A DNA stretch of 64,000 nucleotides from JBKHXF01 sp046566145. Its GTDB lineage: Bacteria > Actinomycetota > Nitriliruptoria > Nitriliruptorales > Nitriliruptoraceae. The stretch lies in the NCBI GenBank assembly GCA_046566145.1, contig JBKHXF010000003.1, forward strand, positions 1 through 64,000, in the 5' to 3' direction. The notes below the pieces were generated by a model. The model searched no databases, had not been told where the DNA came from, and saw nothing but the letters and a program-made list of their open reading frames with translations. The position numbers were made by a program, and so were the translations under genes. Position 1 is the first letter of the stretch; each line of letters begins with the position of its first letter. Below, piece after piece: positions 25,158 to 34,435 of this stretch.

Positions 25158-26471
25158 ATGAGGCCCCCGATGCTGCTCGCCCACGGCACCTCGCTCGAGG
25201 CCGCGCTCCCGATCGCCCCCGGCGTCGTCGCCGCCGCGATCGGCCTCGTGCTCGTCGGCGTGTCGGCCCTGCTGCTGCGCGTCTGGACCGAGCCGCGCTG
25301 GCAGGACACCGTCGACGCGCCCGAGCCCGGCCCGACCGAGCGCGGCCCGCTCGGGTGGGTCGCCGCCGCGGTCGGCCTCGCCGTGTTCGTGGTGGTCATC
25401 TCGGCGACGTTCGCCGGACCGGAGCAGGGCGACTTCAACATCGCCACCTGGACCGTCTTCTCGCTCGTGTGGGCGGGCGGCCTCGTGCTGAGCGGCCTCC
25501 TCGGCGACGTGTACCGGCCCTTCGACCCGCTCCGCACGCTGTCGGGGACGCTGCCCGGCGACTGGGGGCCGGACGACGCGCCGCGGGGGGTCGTCCCGGC
25601 CACGCTGCTCCTCGCCGGGTTCGCGTGGGTGGAGTTCGTGACGCCGATCCCCCAGACCCCCCGGGTGCTCGGCGGCGTGCTGCTCGGGGGGCTCGCCGTG
25701 GTCTACCTGCCGGGGCTCGCCCTCGGCCGCGGGTGGGTGTGGGGGGCCGACCCCATCGCGCGGCTGCTCTCGACGCTCGCCCGCTCCGGCCCGGTGCACC
25801 GCGACGCCGACGGGCGGCTCACCGTGGGGGCCCCGCTGCGCCGGCTGCCGGCGCTGCGCCACGTGCCGGGCCTGACCGCGTTGCTGCTCGTCGCGCTCGG
25901 CGCGTCGCTGTTCGACGCGATGCGGGATGCCGAGCTCTACACCGCGCTCGGCACGTCGCTCGGGTTCACGGTCGTCGAGATCCCACGCTGGGACCAGGTG
26001 CCCTTCGCGACGGGCCTGCTGGCGGTGCTCGTGGCCGTCAGCGGGCTGGCGTGGCGCCTCGCGATCCGCAGCGCAGCTCGGGACAGCGGCCAGGACGCCG
26101 CCGAGCTCTCCCGGTCCTTCACCCACGTGCTCGTCCCGCTGGTGATCGCCTTCTCCATCGCGCTGTCCATCGGTGCGCTCGCCATCGACCTGCAGCGCCT
26201 CTGGATCCTCGCGTCGGACCCGTTCGGGCGCGGCTGGGACCTGTTCGGCACCTCACGCGGCTCGATCCGGCTCGACCTGATCAGCGCCACCACGGCCGCG
26301 TGGGTGCAGGTCGCGTCGATCCTCGCGGGAGGACTCGCTGCGGTGGTCCTCACGCACGACCGCTCGGTCGCACGCTTCGAGGGCGAGACGGTGCAGACGG
26401 CCCAGACCGGCCTGCTCGTCGCCATCGTGTTCTTCACCGTCGGCGGGATGATGCTGCTGCTCGGGACCTGA
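25158..26471 (+). CDS. Polytopic membrane protein of the actinobacterial 'fenitrothion hydrolase-like' group
   Basis: This is a 437-residue protein with about ten hydrophobic segments. Conserved-looking features are LAHG near the start, the VYRPFDPLRTL loop, FAWVEFVTP, and a later LFDAMRD segment. From memory these match large actinobacterial membrane proteins that databases label fenitrothion hydrolase after one cloned enzyme; hydrolase activity should not be assumed here, because the protein is nearly all membrane and shows no classical esterase motif. ATG 25158 is preferred; ATG 25170 is possible. It is convergent with the NAGGN peptidase gene across an imperfect hairpin. Confidence 0.6.
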   Translation: MRPPMLLAHGTSLEAALPIAPGVVAAAIGLVLVGVSALLLRVWTEPRWQDTVDAPEPGPTERGPLGWVAAAVGLAVFVVVISATFAGPEQGDFNIATWTVFSLVWAGGLVLSGLLGDVYRPFDPLRTLSGTLPGDWGPDDAPRGVVPATLLLAGFAWVEFVTPIPQTPRVLGGVLLGGLAVVYLPGLALGRGWVWGADPIARLLSTLARSGPVHRDADGRLTVGAPLRRLPALRHVPGLTALLLVALGASLFDAMRDAELYTALGTSLGFTVVEIPRWDQVPFATGLLAVLVAVSGLAWRLAIRSAARDSGQDAAELSRSFTHVLVPLVIAFSIALSIGALAIDLQRLWILASDPFGRGWDLFGTSRGSIRLDLISATTAAWVQVASILAGGLAAVVLTHDRSVARFEGETVQTAQTGLLVAIVFFTVGGMMLLLGT

Positions 26472-26495
26472 CGGCACCCGGCGCCGGTGGCGTCA
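26469..26495. terminator. Imperfect hairpin spanning both stop codons of convergent genes
   Basis: The sequence starts TGACGGCACC and ends GGTGGCGTCA, forming an imperfect inverted repeat centred on the palindrome CCGGCGCCGG, with the stop codons of both flanking genes at its ends. It is a plausible bidirectional terminator. Confidence 0.4.
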
Positions 26496-27707
26496 GCCGT
26501 CCGCCGGCGACGGCGACGGCGACGCGCCGTCCTCGTCGAGCACCGGTCCCTTGTCCGCGGGCTGCACCGAGCGCGAGGGGAAGTCGGCGAGCTGCCCCGA
26601 GCGGCGCTGGTCCCACGCCTCGAAGGTCAGGTCGGTCTGCAGGTACAGCGCCACGAGCTCGGCCGTCTGCCGCAGGCTGTCGAGGTGCGTGCGCTCGAAC
26701 CCGTGGGTCGCGTCCACCCCGAACCCGATGAGCGCCGCGCGGGTCTCGGCGCCCGCCTCGAGCGCGGCGGCGACGTCGGAGCGGTAGTACCGGAACACGT
26801 CCCGGTGCACCTCCAGGCCGTGCGCCTCCCCCAGCCGCAGCAGCTTGCGCGTCAGGTGGTAGTCGAACGGGCCGTGCAGGTCCTGCATCGCGATGGTGAC
26901 GCCCGTCTCGGTCGACGCCTGCCCCGGCGCGACGACGGCCGCGTCCACCGAGACCATCTCCGCCACGTCGGTGTGGAGCCCGTGGCTGGCGCCGTGCCCG
27001 ACCTCCTCGCTGATGGTGACGAGCAGGTGGGCGGTGACCGGCAGCTCGACCTCGGCGCGCAGCAGCCCCCGCAGGCCGGCCAGCACGGCCGCGATCCCGG
27101 CCTTGTCGTCGAGGTGGCGGGACTTGACGAACCCCGTGGGCGTGACCTCGGGCAGGGCCTGCATGGCGACGTGGTCGCCGATCCGGATGCCGAGCGCGGC
27201 GGTGTCCTCGGGCGAGCGGACGTGCGCGTCGACGCGGACCTCGACGTGGTCCCAGCCCACGCCCTGCGTGTCGATGGCGTCGCCGAACGCGTGGCCCGAC
27301 GCCATCGTCGGCAGGATGGTGCCGGTGTGCACCACCCCGGGCTCGTCGGTGAAGATCGTGACGCGGCTCCCCTCGGCGAAGCGGGCCGAGTGGGTGCCGA
27401 CCGGCACCAGCGCGAGCCGCCCGGACGGCAGCACCTCGCGGACCATCGCCCCGATGGTGTCGCTGTGCACGATGACCGCGCGGTCGGGCGAGTCCTGCAC
27501 GCCCCCGAGCGTGGCGACCATCGCGCCGCGTCGGGTCAGCGCGACCTCCAGCCCGAGCTCGTCGACGAGCAGGTCACCGACGTACTGCATCACCTGGTCG
27601 GTCCGGCCGGTCGGCGACGGGATGCGGGCCAGGTCTACGAGCACCTGGGTCAGCCACTCGACGTCGACGTCCGGACGGACGGGCGCAGGATCGGGGGACG
27701 GGGTCAC
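26493..27707 (-). CDS. M42-family peptidase of the NAGGN osmoprotectant cluster
   Basis: This is a 404-residue M42 (glutamyl-aminopeptidase-like) zinc hydrolase of the subgroup found beside NAGGN synthesis genes. Metal-binding positions are visible in VIVHSDTIG, RHLDDKAGI, TISEEVGHGASHG and THGFERTHLDSL. Its role in the cluster is unproven; hydrolysis of the dipeptide osmolyte or of a precursor is a reasonable guess. GTG 27707 has GGAG six nucleotides upstream and starts just before VEWLTQVLVDLARIPSPTG. It is the third gene of the operon, 56 bp after the synthetase gene. The C-terminal 25 residues are acidic and low in complexity. Confidence 0.88.
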   Translation of the reverse strand: MTPSPDPAPVRPDVDVEWLTQVLVDLARIPSPTGRTDQVMQYVGDLLVDELGLEVALTRRGAMVATLGGVQDSPDRAVIVHSDTIGAMVREVLPSGRLALVPVGTHSARFAEGSRVTIFTDEPGVVHTGTILPTMASGHAFGDAIDTQGVGWDHVEVRVDAHVRSPEDTAALGIRIGDHVAMQALPEVTPTGFVKSRHLDDKAGIAAVLAGLRGLLRAEVELPVTAHLLVTISEEVGHGASHGLHTDVAEMVSVDAAVVAPGQASTETGVTIAMQDLHGPFDYHLTRKLLRLGEAHGLEVHRDVFRYYRSDVAAALEAGAETRAALIGFGVDATHGFERTHLDSLRQTAELVALYLQTDLTFEAWDQRRSGQLADFPSRSVQPADKGPVLDEDGASPSPSPADG

Positions 27708-27763
27708 GGTGGGCTCCAGCGGGGGGCGGCGCGGCAGGCGCGAGGGTGGCGGGCGGCGGGGGC

Positions 27764-29590
27764 TCAGGCCAGCCGGTGGTCGGCGCCCCGGCCGGCCTGG
27801 TCGGGCGACCAGCCGCGCGGCAGGGCACGGGTGTTCGGGAAGAGCAGGTCGACGAAGCGCTCGGCGGTCGGCTGCGGCTCGTGGTTGGCGAGACCGGGAC
27901 GCTCGTTGGCCTCGATGAAGACGTGCCGGGGTGCGGCCGGGTCGTCGACGAACAGGTCGAGCCCGACGACGGGGATCTCGAGCGCCCGGCTGGCCCGCAC
28001 GGCGGCGTCGACGAGCGCCGGGTCCAGGTCGTCGGTGACGTCGTGGATGGTGCCGCCGGTGTGCAGGTTCGCGGTACGTCGGACCTCCAGCCGCGCGCCC
28101 TCCGGCAGCACGTCGGCCATCGCGTGCCCGGCGGCCTCGACGCAGGCGACGGTCTGCTCGTCGAGCGGGATCGAGGACTCCCCGCCGGTCGCCGCCTCGC
28201 GCCGGCGGCTCTGCCGCCCGACGAGCTGCTCGATGGTGTGCCGGCCCGTGCCGACGACCTCGGCGGGCCGCCGCACGGCCGCGGCGACCACGCGGTGGTC
28301 GATGACGACGATGCGAAGGTCGCGGCCCTCGACCCGCTCCTCGAGCAGCACGTCCGGACAGAACCGGGCGGCCTCCTCGATCGCGGCCGCGAGCTCGTCG
28401 GGGCCGTCGACCCCGACCGTGATGCCTCGACCCTGCTCGCCCCGCGCCGGCTTCACCACGACGTCGCCGACCTCGGCGAGGAAGGCCGCGTCCCGGTCGT
28501 CGAAGGTCACCGACCGACCCCGGGGCACCGAGAGCCCAGCGCGCTCCAGCACCCGGCGCGTGACCCGCTTGTCGTCGCACATCGACATCGCGACCGAGCT
28601 GGTGAGCTCCGACAGCGACTCGCGGGTCCGCACCGTGCGGCCCCCGTGGGTCAGCTCGAGGAACCCGCCCTCGGCGTCGAGGACGCGGACCCCGATGCCG
28701 CGGCGGATCGCCTCGTCGGCGACGATCCGCGCGTAGGGGTTGAGCGCGTCGAGCTCCTCCGCCGGCGGGGCGGCGAACAGGTTCTCGTTGATGGGGTTCT
28801 TGCGCTTGACGCAGAAGACCGGGACGCGGACGAACCCGAGCTTCTCGTACAGACCGATCGCGGGCTCGTTGTCGTGCATCACTGACAGGTCGAGGTAGCC
28901 CCGGCCGCGGCCCTGGAAGCGCTCGGCGAGGCCGCGGACCAGCGCCTCGCCGACGCCGGGCACGCTCGCCTGCGGGTCGACGGCGAGGCACCACAGCGAC
29001 GTGCCGCCCTCGGTGTCGTCGAACGCCCGCACGTGGTCGACGCCCGTGACCGTGCCGATGACCCCGCCGGTCTCGGCGTCCTCGGCCACGAGGTACAGGA
29101 ACGTCGCGGTGCGCTGGTTGGCCCACAGCACCTCCGCCGGCGCCGTCACCATCCCGGCCCGGGTGTAGATGCGGTTGATGGCGTCGGCGTCGGACTGGTC
29201 GCGCATCGCCCGGACCACGACGCCGCGGACCGGGTCCGCGTCGGCCCGGTGCCGGTGCAGCCACAGCCGGTAGGTGTGGCTCGGGTCGATGAACAGCTCC
29301 TGCGGCGCCCGGCTCACCAGCACGTGCGGCTCCCGGACGTACAGGCAGATGTCGCGCCGACCGGCCTCCTCGTCCGCCAGGACGTCCACGAGCCGGTCGT
29401 GGGAGGGGAACGTCTGCCCGAACACGAGCCGCCCCCACCCGCACTCGAGGACCACCTCGTCGGCGATGTCCTCGGTCAGGTGCGAGGGCCGCGGGGTCCA
29501 CGAGCGCGTGGAGAGGTGCTCCTCCGCCGACGGGCGGCTGCCCTGTCGGACGGCGGAGCGGGCGGAGGGGGCGGGACGGTGCCGGGCCAC
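27764..29590 (-). CDS. ngg: N-acetylglutaminylglutamine synthetase (GNAT plus ATP-grasp)
   Basis: This 608-residue enzyme is predicted to make N-acetylglutaminylglutamine from glutamine and acetyl-CoA. The first half (about residues 105-270) is a GNAT acetyltransferase with the acetyl-CoA segment SVPGVGEALVRGLAERF and GLYEKLGF; the second half (about 300-575) is an ATP-grasp ligase with DDKRVTRRVLERAG, DVVVKPARGEQGRGITVGV, LLEERVEGRDLRIVVI and the metal-binding VFIEANERPGL. This two-domain order is the hallmark of the ngg family. It starts at GTG 29590 with AGGAG upstream and lies 27 nt after the amidotransferase gene and 56 nt before the M42 peptidase gene. Confidence 0.9.
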   Translation of the reverse strand: MARHRPAPSARSAVRQGSRPSAEEHLSTRSWTPRPSHLTEDIADEVVLECGWGRLVFGQTFPSHDRLVDVLADEEAGRRDICLYVREPHVLVSRAPQELFIDPSHTYRLWLHRHRADADPVRGVVVRAMRDQSDADAINRIYTRAGMVTAPAEVLWANQRTATFLYLVAEDAETGGVIGTVTGVDHVRAFDDTEGGTSLWCLAVDPQASVPGVGEALVRGLAERFQGRGRGYLDLSVMHDNEPAIGLYEKLGFVRVPVFCVKRKNPINENLFAAPPAEELDALNPYARIVADEAIRRGIGVRVLDAEGGFLELTHGGRTVRTRESLSELTSSVAMSMCDDKRVTRRVLERAGLSVPRGRSVTFDDRDAAFLAEVGDVVVKPARGEQGRGITVGVDGPDELAAAIEEAARFCPDVLLEERVEGRDLRIVVIDHRVVAAAVRRPAEVVGTGRHTIEQLVGRQSRRREAATGGESSIPLDEQTVACVEAAGHAMADVLPEGARLEVRRTANLHTGGTIHDVTDDLDPALVDAAVRASRALEIPVVGLDLFVDDPAAPRHVFIEANERPGLANHEPQPTAERFVDLLFPNTRALPRGWSPDQAGRGADHRLA

Positions 29591-29617
29591 GGGAGGGCTC
29601 CTGCCGGTCGTCGGTCG

Positions 29618-31408
29618 TCAGACGTCGTTGGCCTGCAGCCACAGCTCGAGGAGCCCGAGCTGCCAGAGCTTGTTGCCCCGCAGCCGGGTCAGCTCGCCGT
29701 TCGGGTCGGCCAGCAGCTTCTGCACGTACTCGTCGCGGAACAGGCCGCGCTCGCGCGCCGCCGGCGCGTGCAGCGCGTCGCGCACCTTCTCGAGGACCGG
29801 GCCCTCGAGGTGGGTGATCGCCGGCACCGGGAAGTAGCCCTTCGGACGGTCGATGACCTCGGCCGGGATGACCTGCCGGGCGGCCTCCTTCAGCACGCCC
29901 TTGCCCCCCTGTGCGAGCTTCAGCTCCGGCGGGATCCGGCCGGCGAGGTCGAGCACCTCGTGGTCGAGGAACGGCACCCGGGCCTCGAGCCCGTGCGCCA
30001 TCGTCATGTTGTCGACGCGCTTCACCGGGTCGTCGACCAGCATGACCTGCGCGTCGAGCCGAAGCGCCCGGTCGACGGCCGTCCCCGCCCCGGCGGCCGC
30101 GAAGTGGGCGCGGACGAGGTCGCGGGAGACGTCGCGGTCGACCTGCAGGTCCGGGTGGACGACCTGCTCCATCTCGCCGTGCCCGCGGTCGAAGAAGGCG
30201 CTCGCGTAGGTCTCGACGGCGCCGGCGAGGTCGTCGTCGGCGACGTCGACCATCGGCGGGTACCAGTGGTAGCCGGCGAAGACCTCGTCGGCGCCCTGCC
30301 CGGACTGCACGACCCTGACGTGCCTCGACACCTCCTCGCTGAGCAGGTGGAACGCGACGCAGTCGTGGCTGACCATCGGCTCGCTCATGGCGTCGACGGC
30401 GCGGTCGAGGGCCGGCAGCATCCGCTCGGTCGAGATGCGGATGCGGTGGTGGTCGGTGCCGAACTCCCGGGCCACGACGTCGGAGTAGCGGAACTCGTCG
30501 CCCTCGGCGCCGCCGACGGACTCGAAGCCGATCGAGAAGGTCTTCAGGCCCTGCTGGCCGGCCTCGGCGAGCAGGCCCACGACCAGGGACGAGTCGAGCC
30601 CGCCGGAGAGCAGCACGCCGACGTCGACGTCGGCGACGAGGCGGTACTCGACCGCCCTGCGCAGCGACGCGAGGGTGGCCTCCTCCCAGTCGCGAGCCGA
30701 CCAGTCGGCCCGGTCCGGGTCGCGGGTGAAGTCCGGGCGCCAGAACTCGCGCACGACCCGGTGGCCGTCGGGCTCGATGGCGATGGTCGTCGCCGGCGGC
30801 ACCTTGCGGACGCCGCTCAGGATGGTCCGCGGCGCCGGCACCACGGCGTGGAAGGTCAGGTAGTGGTGCAGCGCGACCGGGTCGATGGACGTGTCGACGT
30901 CACCGCCGGCGAGCAGGGCCGGCAGGGTCGAGGCGAAGCGGAGGCGACCCGGCGACTCGGTGAGGTAGAGCGGCTTGATGCCGAAGCGGTCGCGGGCGAG
31001 GAAGGTGCGGCCCGTGTCGCGCTCCCGGACGACCACCGCGAACATGCCCTGAAGCCGCTCGACGAAGGTGTCGCCCCAGTGGTGGTACGCCTTGCCCAGC
31101 ACCTCGGTGTCGGAGGTCGAGAAGAACCGGTACCCGGCCTGCTGCAGCTCGGCGCGCAGCTCGTGGTGGTTGTAGATGCAGCCGTTGAACACGGTCGTCA
31201 GGCCGAGCTCGGCGTCGTGCATCGGCTGGGCGCCGGCCTCGGACAGGTCGATGATCCGCAGGCGCCGGTGGCCCAGCGCGAACGGCCCCTGGGCGAACAC
31301 GCCGCCGGCGTCGGGACCGCGGTCGTCCATGGTCGCGGTCATGCGCGCGACGGCCTCCAGGTCGGGGGCGTGGCCGTCGGTCCGGAGCTCTCCTGCGAAG
31401 CCGCACAT
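29618..31408 (-). CDS. asnO: N-acetylglutaminylglutamine amidotransferase (asparagine-synthase-like)
   Basis: This 596-residue protein has an N-terminal class II glutamine amidotransferase domain starting at the nucleophile Cys2 (MCGFAGEL), with MDDRGPDAGGVF, RLRIIDLSEAGAQPM and FNGCIYNH, and a C-terminal synthetase domain with the pyrophosphate loop LLSGGLDSSLV. General asparagine synthases share this plan; the assignment to NAGGN amide formation rests on the operon with ngg and the M42 peptidase. It would amidate N-acetylglutaminylglutamine with nitrogen from glutamine. It is the first gene of the operon; the 185-bp region upstream contains no TA dinucleotide I could see and no obvious TANNNT box, so its promoter may differ from the housekeeping type. 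Confidence 0.9.
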   Translation of the reverse strand: MCGFAGELRTDGHAPDLEAVARMTATMDDRGPDAGGVFAQGPFALGHRRLRIIDLSEAGAQPMHDAELGLTTVFNGCIYNHHELRAELQQAGYRFFSTSDTEVLGKAYHHWGDTFVERLQGMFAVVVRERDTGRTFLARDRFGIKPLYLTESPGRLRFASTLPALLAGGDVDTSIDPVALHHYLTFHAVVPAPRTILSGVRKVPPATTIAIEPDGHRVVREFWRPDFTRDPDRADWSARDWEEATLASLRRAVEYRLVADVDVGVLLSGGLDSSLVVGLLAEAGQQGLKTFSIGFESVGGAEGDEFRYSDVVAREFGTDHHRIRISTERMLPALDRAVDAMSEPMVSHDCVAFHLLSEEVSRHVRVVQSGQGADEVFAGYHWYPPMVDVADDDLAGAVETYASAFFDRGHGEMEQVVHPDLQVDRDVSRDLVRAHFAAAGAGTAVDRALRLDAQVMLVDDPVKRVDNMTMAHGLEARVPFLDHEVLDLAGRIPPELKLAQGGKGVLKEAARQVIPAEVIDRPKGYFPVPAITHLEGPVLEKVRDALHAPAARERGLFRDEYVQKLLADPNGELTRLRGNKLWQLGLLELWLQANDV

Positions 31409-31593
31409 CGGCGGGGGTCCTCACGTGGTCGCGGGCGGGGTGGGTCTCGGCTGCCACCCTGCGCCCGCGGGCGCGGCCCCGCCAGCCCGGACACCGTCCA
31501 CCCGGACAGTCACGTCGTCGGCCGTTGGCCGTCCGTCCCCGGAGCGCACGCCGGTGCGGGCGTGGCGCGCCCCACCGGGGCGGACGGTCGCGC

Positions 31594-32493
31594 TCAGCAG
31601 AGCGTCGCGACCCGCTCCGCCACCGCGGCCCACAGCGGGTGGGTCGCATCGATGACGCTGAAGTGGTCGCCCGGCTCCACGACGAGCTCGACCTCGTCAC
31701 CGGCCTCGCGCGCCGCGGCGGCGTACGCCGTGGAGACGTCGGGGGGGACGACGTCGTCCGCCGCGCCGTGGACCAGCAGCACCGGCACCCCGAGCGGCAC
31801 CAGCCGCGCCGGGTCGGCCACGGCCCACCGCTCCGGGACCTCGTCGCTCGGACCGCCGAGCAGCTCGGCTGCGGCGTCGCCGCCGAGGCCCTGCCGCTCG
31901 GCGAGCGCGAGGTCGACCACGCCCGCCTGCGCCACGGCCGCGCACGGACGGACCACCGGGTCGCTCCCGGGCGCGCCGGCGGGCAGACGGTGCCGGCCGG
32001 CCACCCACGTGGCCAGGTGCCCGCCGGCGGAGTGCCCGACGGTCACGACGCGCTCGACGTCGATGGGGGATCCCGGCACCCCGGCGAGCACGGCGAGGTG
32101 GTCGACGGCCTCCCCGACGTCGGTGAGGGTCGTCGGCCAGCCGCCGGCGCCGCCCACCCGGCGGTACTCGACGTTGACGGCGACGATGCCGCGCGCGGCG
32201 AGGTCGTCGGCGAGCGACGTCATGAGGTCGCGCCGGAACCCGTCCCGCCAGAAGCCGCCGTGGACGAGGACCACCGCCGGCGCGTCGGGGTCGAGGGCGT
32301 CGGACGCGGGCAGGTGGACGTCGAGCACCTGGTCGGCGTGCTCGCCGTAGGCGATGGTCTCGACGCGTGGCTGCGTGCCGGGGGCGAGCGAGGTCACGCC
32401 GGGGTCCTCCGGGTCGGGGTCGTTCGGGTCGGGGGCGGCCACGTCGGGGGCAGCGCAGCCTGCCAGCATGGCGGCGAGGACGAGCAGCGGCAC
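31594..32493 (-). CDS. Alpha/beta-hydrolase (esterase/lipase-like) lipoprotein
   Basis: This is a 299-residue secreted alpha/beta hydrolase of the BD-FAE/carboxylesterase type. Motifs are the oxyanion HGG in LVHGGFWRDGF, the nucleophile GHSAGG, the acid in HGAADDVVPP and the catalytic histidine in PGDHFSVID. The N-terminus carries the lipobox LAGC, making it a likely lipoprotein with a D/P-rich linker. The start is uncertain: GTG 32493 puts the cysteine at residue 13 without preceding positive charges, while an arginine cluster (RRRRS) lies immediately upstream in frame but lacks a good start codon. It diverges from glpD. Confidence 0.78.
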   Translation of the reverse strand: MPLLVLAAMLAGCAAPDVAAPDPNDPDPEDPGVTSLAPGTQPRVETIAYGEHADQVLDVHLPASDALDPDAPAVVLVHGGFWRDGFRRDLMTSLADDLAARGIVAVNVEYRRVGGAGGWPTTLTDVGEAVDHLAVLAGVPGSPIDVERVVTVGHSAGGHLATWVAGRHRLPAGAPGSDPVVRPCAAVAQAGVVDLALAERQGLGGDAAAELLGGPSDEVPERWAVADPARLVPLGVPVLLVHGAADDVVPPDVSTAYAAAAREAGDEVELVVEPGDHFSVIDATHPLWAAVAERVATLC

Positions 32494-32573
32494 GACCGAG
32501 CGGCGCCGCCGGAGGTCGAGCGGGGGGGACGGTCGCTCGCAGGAGCGTGGGTCGGCGAGGGGACGTCGGGGCG

Positions 32574-32579
32574 TACCCT
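32574..32579 (+). promoter_or_regulatory. -10 hexamer TACCCT upstream of glpD
   Basis: TACCCT lies 64 nt before the GTG at 32644 in the interval divergent from the esterase gene; the leader contains a GAGGAG ribosome-binding site. Confidence 0.45.
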
Positions 32580-32643
32580 GCCCGACACCGGCCCGACGCG
32601 CGAGCGGGTGGCCGGTCCACCTCCCGACGAGGAGCCTGCCGTC

Positions 32644-34434
32644 GTGCACCTCGAGTCCTCCCTGTCGAGCGACCTGCCGAGCGTCGGTGCGTCCGGCGCC
32701 GGCGGCGTGCGTGCCCACGCCGGCGGGGTGCTGTCACCTCAGCGTCGCCGCGCCGACCTGGCGCGGATGCGCACCGAGACGTTCGACGTCCTCGTGGTCG
32801 GGGGTGGGGTCACCGGCACCGGCATCGCGCTCGACGCCGCCACCCGGGGGCTCACCGTCGCGATGGTGGAGCAGCGCGACTGGGCGGCCGGCACGTCGAG
32901 CCGTTCCTCGAAGCTCATCCACGGGGGCCTGCGCTACCTCGAGCAGCTCAACTTCGCCCTCGTCGCCGAGGCGCTGGAGGAGCGCGGGCTGCTGCTCCAC
33001 CGCCTCGCCCCACACCTCGTGCGCCCGGTGCCGTTCCTGTACCCGCTGACGAAGCCGCTCTGGGAGCGGCCGTACGTCGGCGCCGGGGTGCTGCTGTACG
33101 ACACCATCGGCGGCGCCCGGCAGCTGCCCCGACACCGGCACCTGTCGCGCCGCGGCGCGCTCCGGGTCGCCCCGGCGCTGCGCTCCGACTCGCTGGTCGG
33201 CGCCGTGCAGTACCACGACGCGCAGGTCGACGACGCGCGGCACACCATGAACATCGCTCGGACCGCCGCGCACTTCGGCGCCGCGGTGGCGACCTCCGCG
33301 CGGGTCACGGGGCTGCTCCGGGAGGGCGAGCGGGTGGTCGGTGCCACCGTCCGCGACCTCGAGTCCGGGCTCGAGCTCGACGTGCGCGCCCGCCAGGTCA
33401 TCAACGCCACGGGCGTGTGGGCCAACCAGATCCAGGGCATGGCGGGACGCGGGCGCATCTCGGTCCGGCCGTCGAAGGGCATCCACCTGGTCGTCCCGCG
33501 CGACCGCATCCACTCGGACTCGGGCCTGATCCTGCGCACCGAGACGAGCGTGCTGTTCGTGATCCCGTGGGGCCGCCACTGGCTCATCGGCACCACCGAC
33601 ACCGACTGGGAGCTCGACCTCGCCCACCCGGCCGCGTCCAGCGCCGACATCACCTACCTGCTCGACCGGGTCAACCGGGTGCTGCGCACGCCGCTGTCGC
33701 ACGCGGACGTCGAGGGCGTGTTCGCGGGGCTGCGACCCCTGCTCTACGGCGAGTCGGAGGCGACCTCGAAGCTCTCGCGCGAGCACGCGGTCGGTCAGTC
33801 CGTCGCCGGGCTCATCACGATCGCCGGCGGCAAGTACACGACCTACCGGGTGATGGCCGAGGACGCGGTCGACGCGGCGGCGCGCAACCTCGACCGACGG
33901 GTCCCCCGCTCCCCCACCGCCGACGTGCCGTTGCTGGGTGCGACGGGCTACCGCGCGATGTGGAACCAGCGCCGGCAGCTCGCCGACGAGGCCGGGCTCC
34001 ACGTCGCCCGGGTGGAGCACCTCCTCAACCGCTACGGGACGCTCACCACCGACCTGCTCGACCTCGTGGTCGACCGGCCGGAGCTCGCCCGCACGCTGCC
34101 CGGCGCCGACGACTACCTGCTCGCCGAGGTCCTCTACGCCGCCACGCACGAGGGCGCGCTGCACCTCGACGACGTGCTGACGCGCCGGACGCGCGCGTCC
34201 ATCGAGGCGTGGGACCGCGGGGTCTCGGCCGCCCCGGTCGTCGCCGAGCTCATGGGCGAGGTGCTCGGCTGGGACGAGGACACTCGCGAGCGCGAGGTCG
34301 AGCACTACGTCGCCCGCGTCGAGGCGGAGCGCGACTCGCAGCGGATGCCGGACGACCACACGGCCGACGCCGCCCGCATGGGGGCGCCGGACGTCCGGCT
34401 CGGTGCACACGGCGACCCGTCCGCGGCGGACTGA
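32644..34434 (+). CDS. glpD: Glycerol-3-phosphate dehydrogenase (FAD-dependent, aerobic type)
   Basis: It oxidises glycerol 3-phosphate to dihydroxyacetone phosphate and passes electrons to the respiratory quinone pool at the membrane. The 596-residue protein has the FAD-binding motif GGGVTGTG at residues 53-60, SSRSSKLIHGGLRYLE, the PSKGIHLVVPR segment, IGTTDTDW and AGGKYTTYR, all typical of GlpD. Residues 1-40 are an extension; LSPQRRRADLARM resembles the family start, so GTG 32728 is an alternative. The CGNR zinc-finger gene begins 1 nt after its stop codon, indicating co-transcription. Confidence 0.93.
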   Translation: MHLESSLSSDLPSVGASGAGGVRAHAGGVLSPQRRRADLARMRTETFDVLVVGGGVTGTGIALDAATRGLTVAMVEQRDWAAGTSSRSSKLIHGGLRYLEQLNFALVAEALEERGLLLHRLAPHLVRPVPFLYPLTKPLWERPYVGAGVLLYDTIGGARQLPRHRHLSRRGALRVAPALRSDSLVGAVQYHDAQVDDARHTMNIARTAAHFGAAVATSARVTGLLREGERVVGATVRDLESGLELDVRARQVINATGVWANQIQGMAGRGRISVRPSKGIHLVVPRDRIHSDSGLILRTETSVLFVIPWGRHWLIGTTDTDWELDLAHPAASSADITYLLDRVNRVLRTPLSHADVEGVFAGLRPLLYGESEATSKLSREHAVGQSVAGLITIAGGKYTTYRVMAEDAVDAAARNLDRRVPRSPTADVPLLGATGYRAMWNQRRQLADEAGLHVARVEHLLNRYGTLTTDLLDLVVDRPELARTLPGADDYLLAEVLYAATHEGALHLDDVLTRRTRASIEAWDRGVSAAPVVAELMGEVLGWDEDTREREVEHYVARVEAERDSQRMPDDHTADAARMGAPDVRLGAHGDPSAAD

Positions 34435-34435
34435 G

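Noticed and set aside
26493..29642. A 1049-residue apparent fusion containing the M42 peptidase
   Set aside because: The first part of this frame is an out-of-frame shadow of ngg. The peptidase proper starts at GTG 27707 with its own ribosome-binding site.
29033..32350. A 1105-residue plus-strand open frame
   Set aside because: It is antisense to the NAGGN operon and the esterase and has no recognisable domain.
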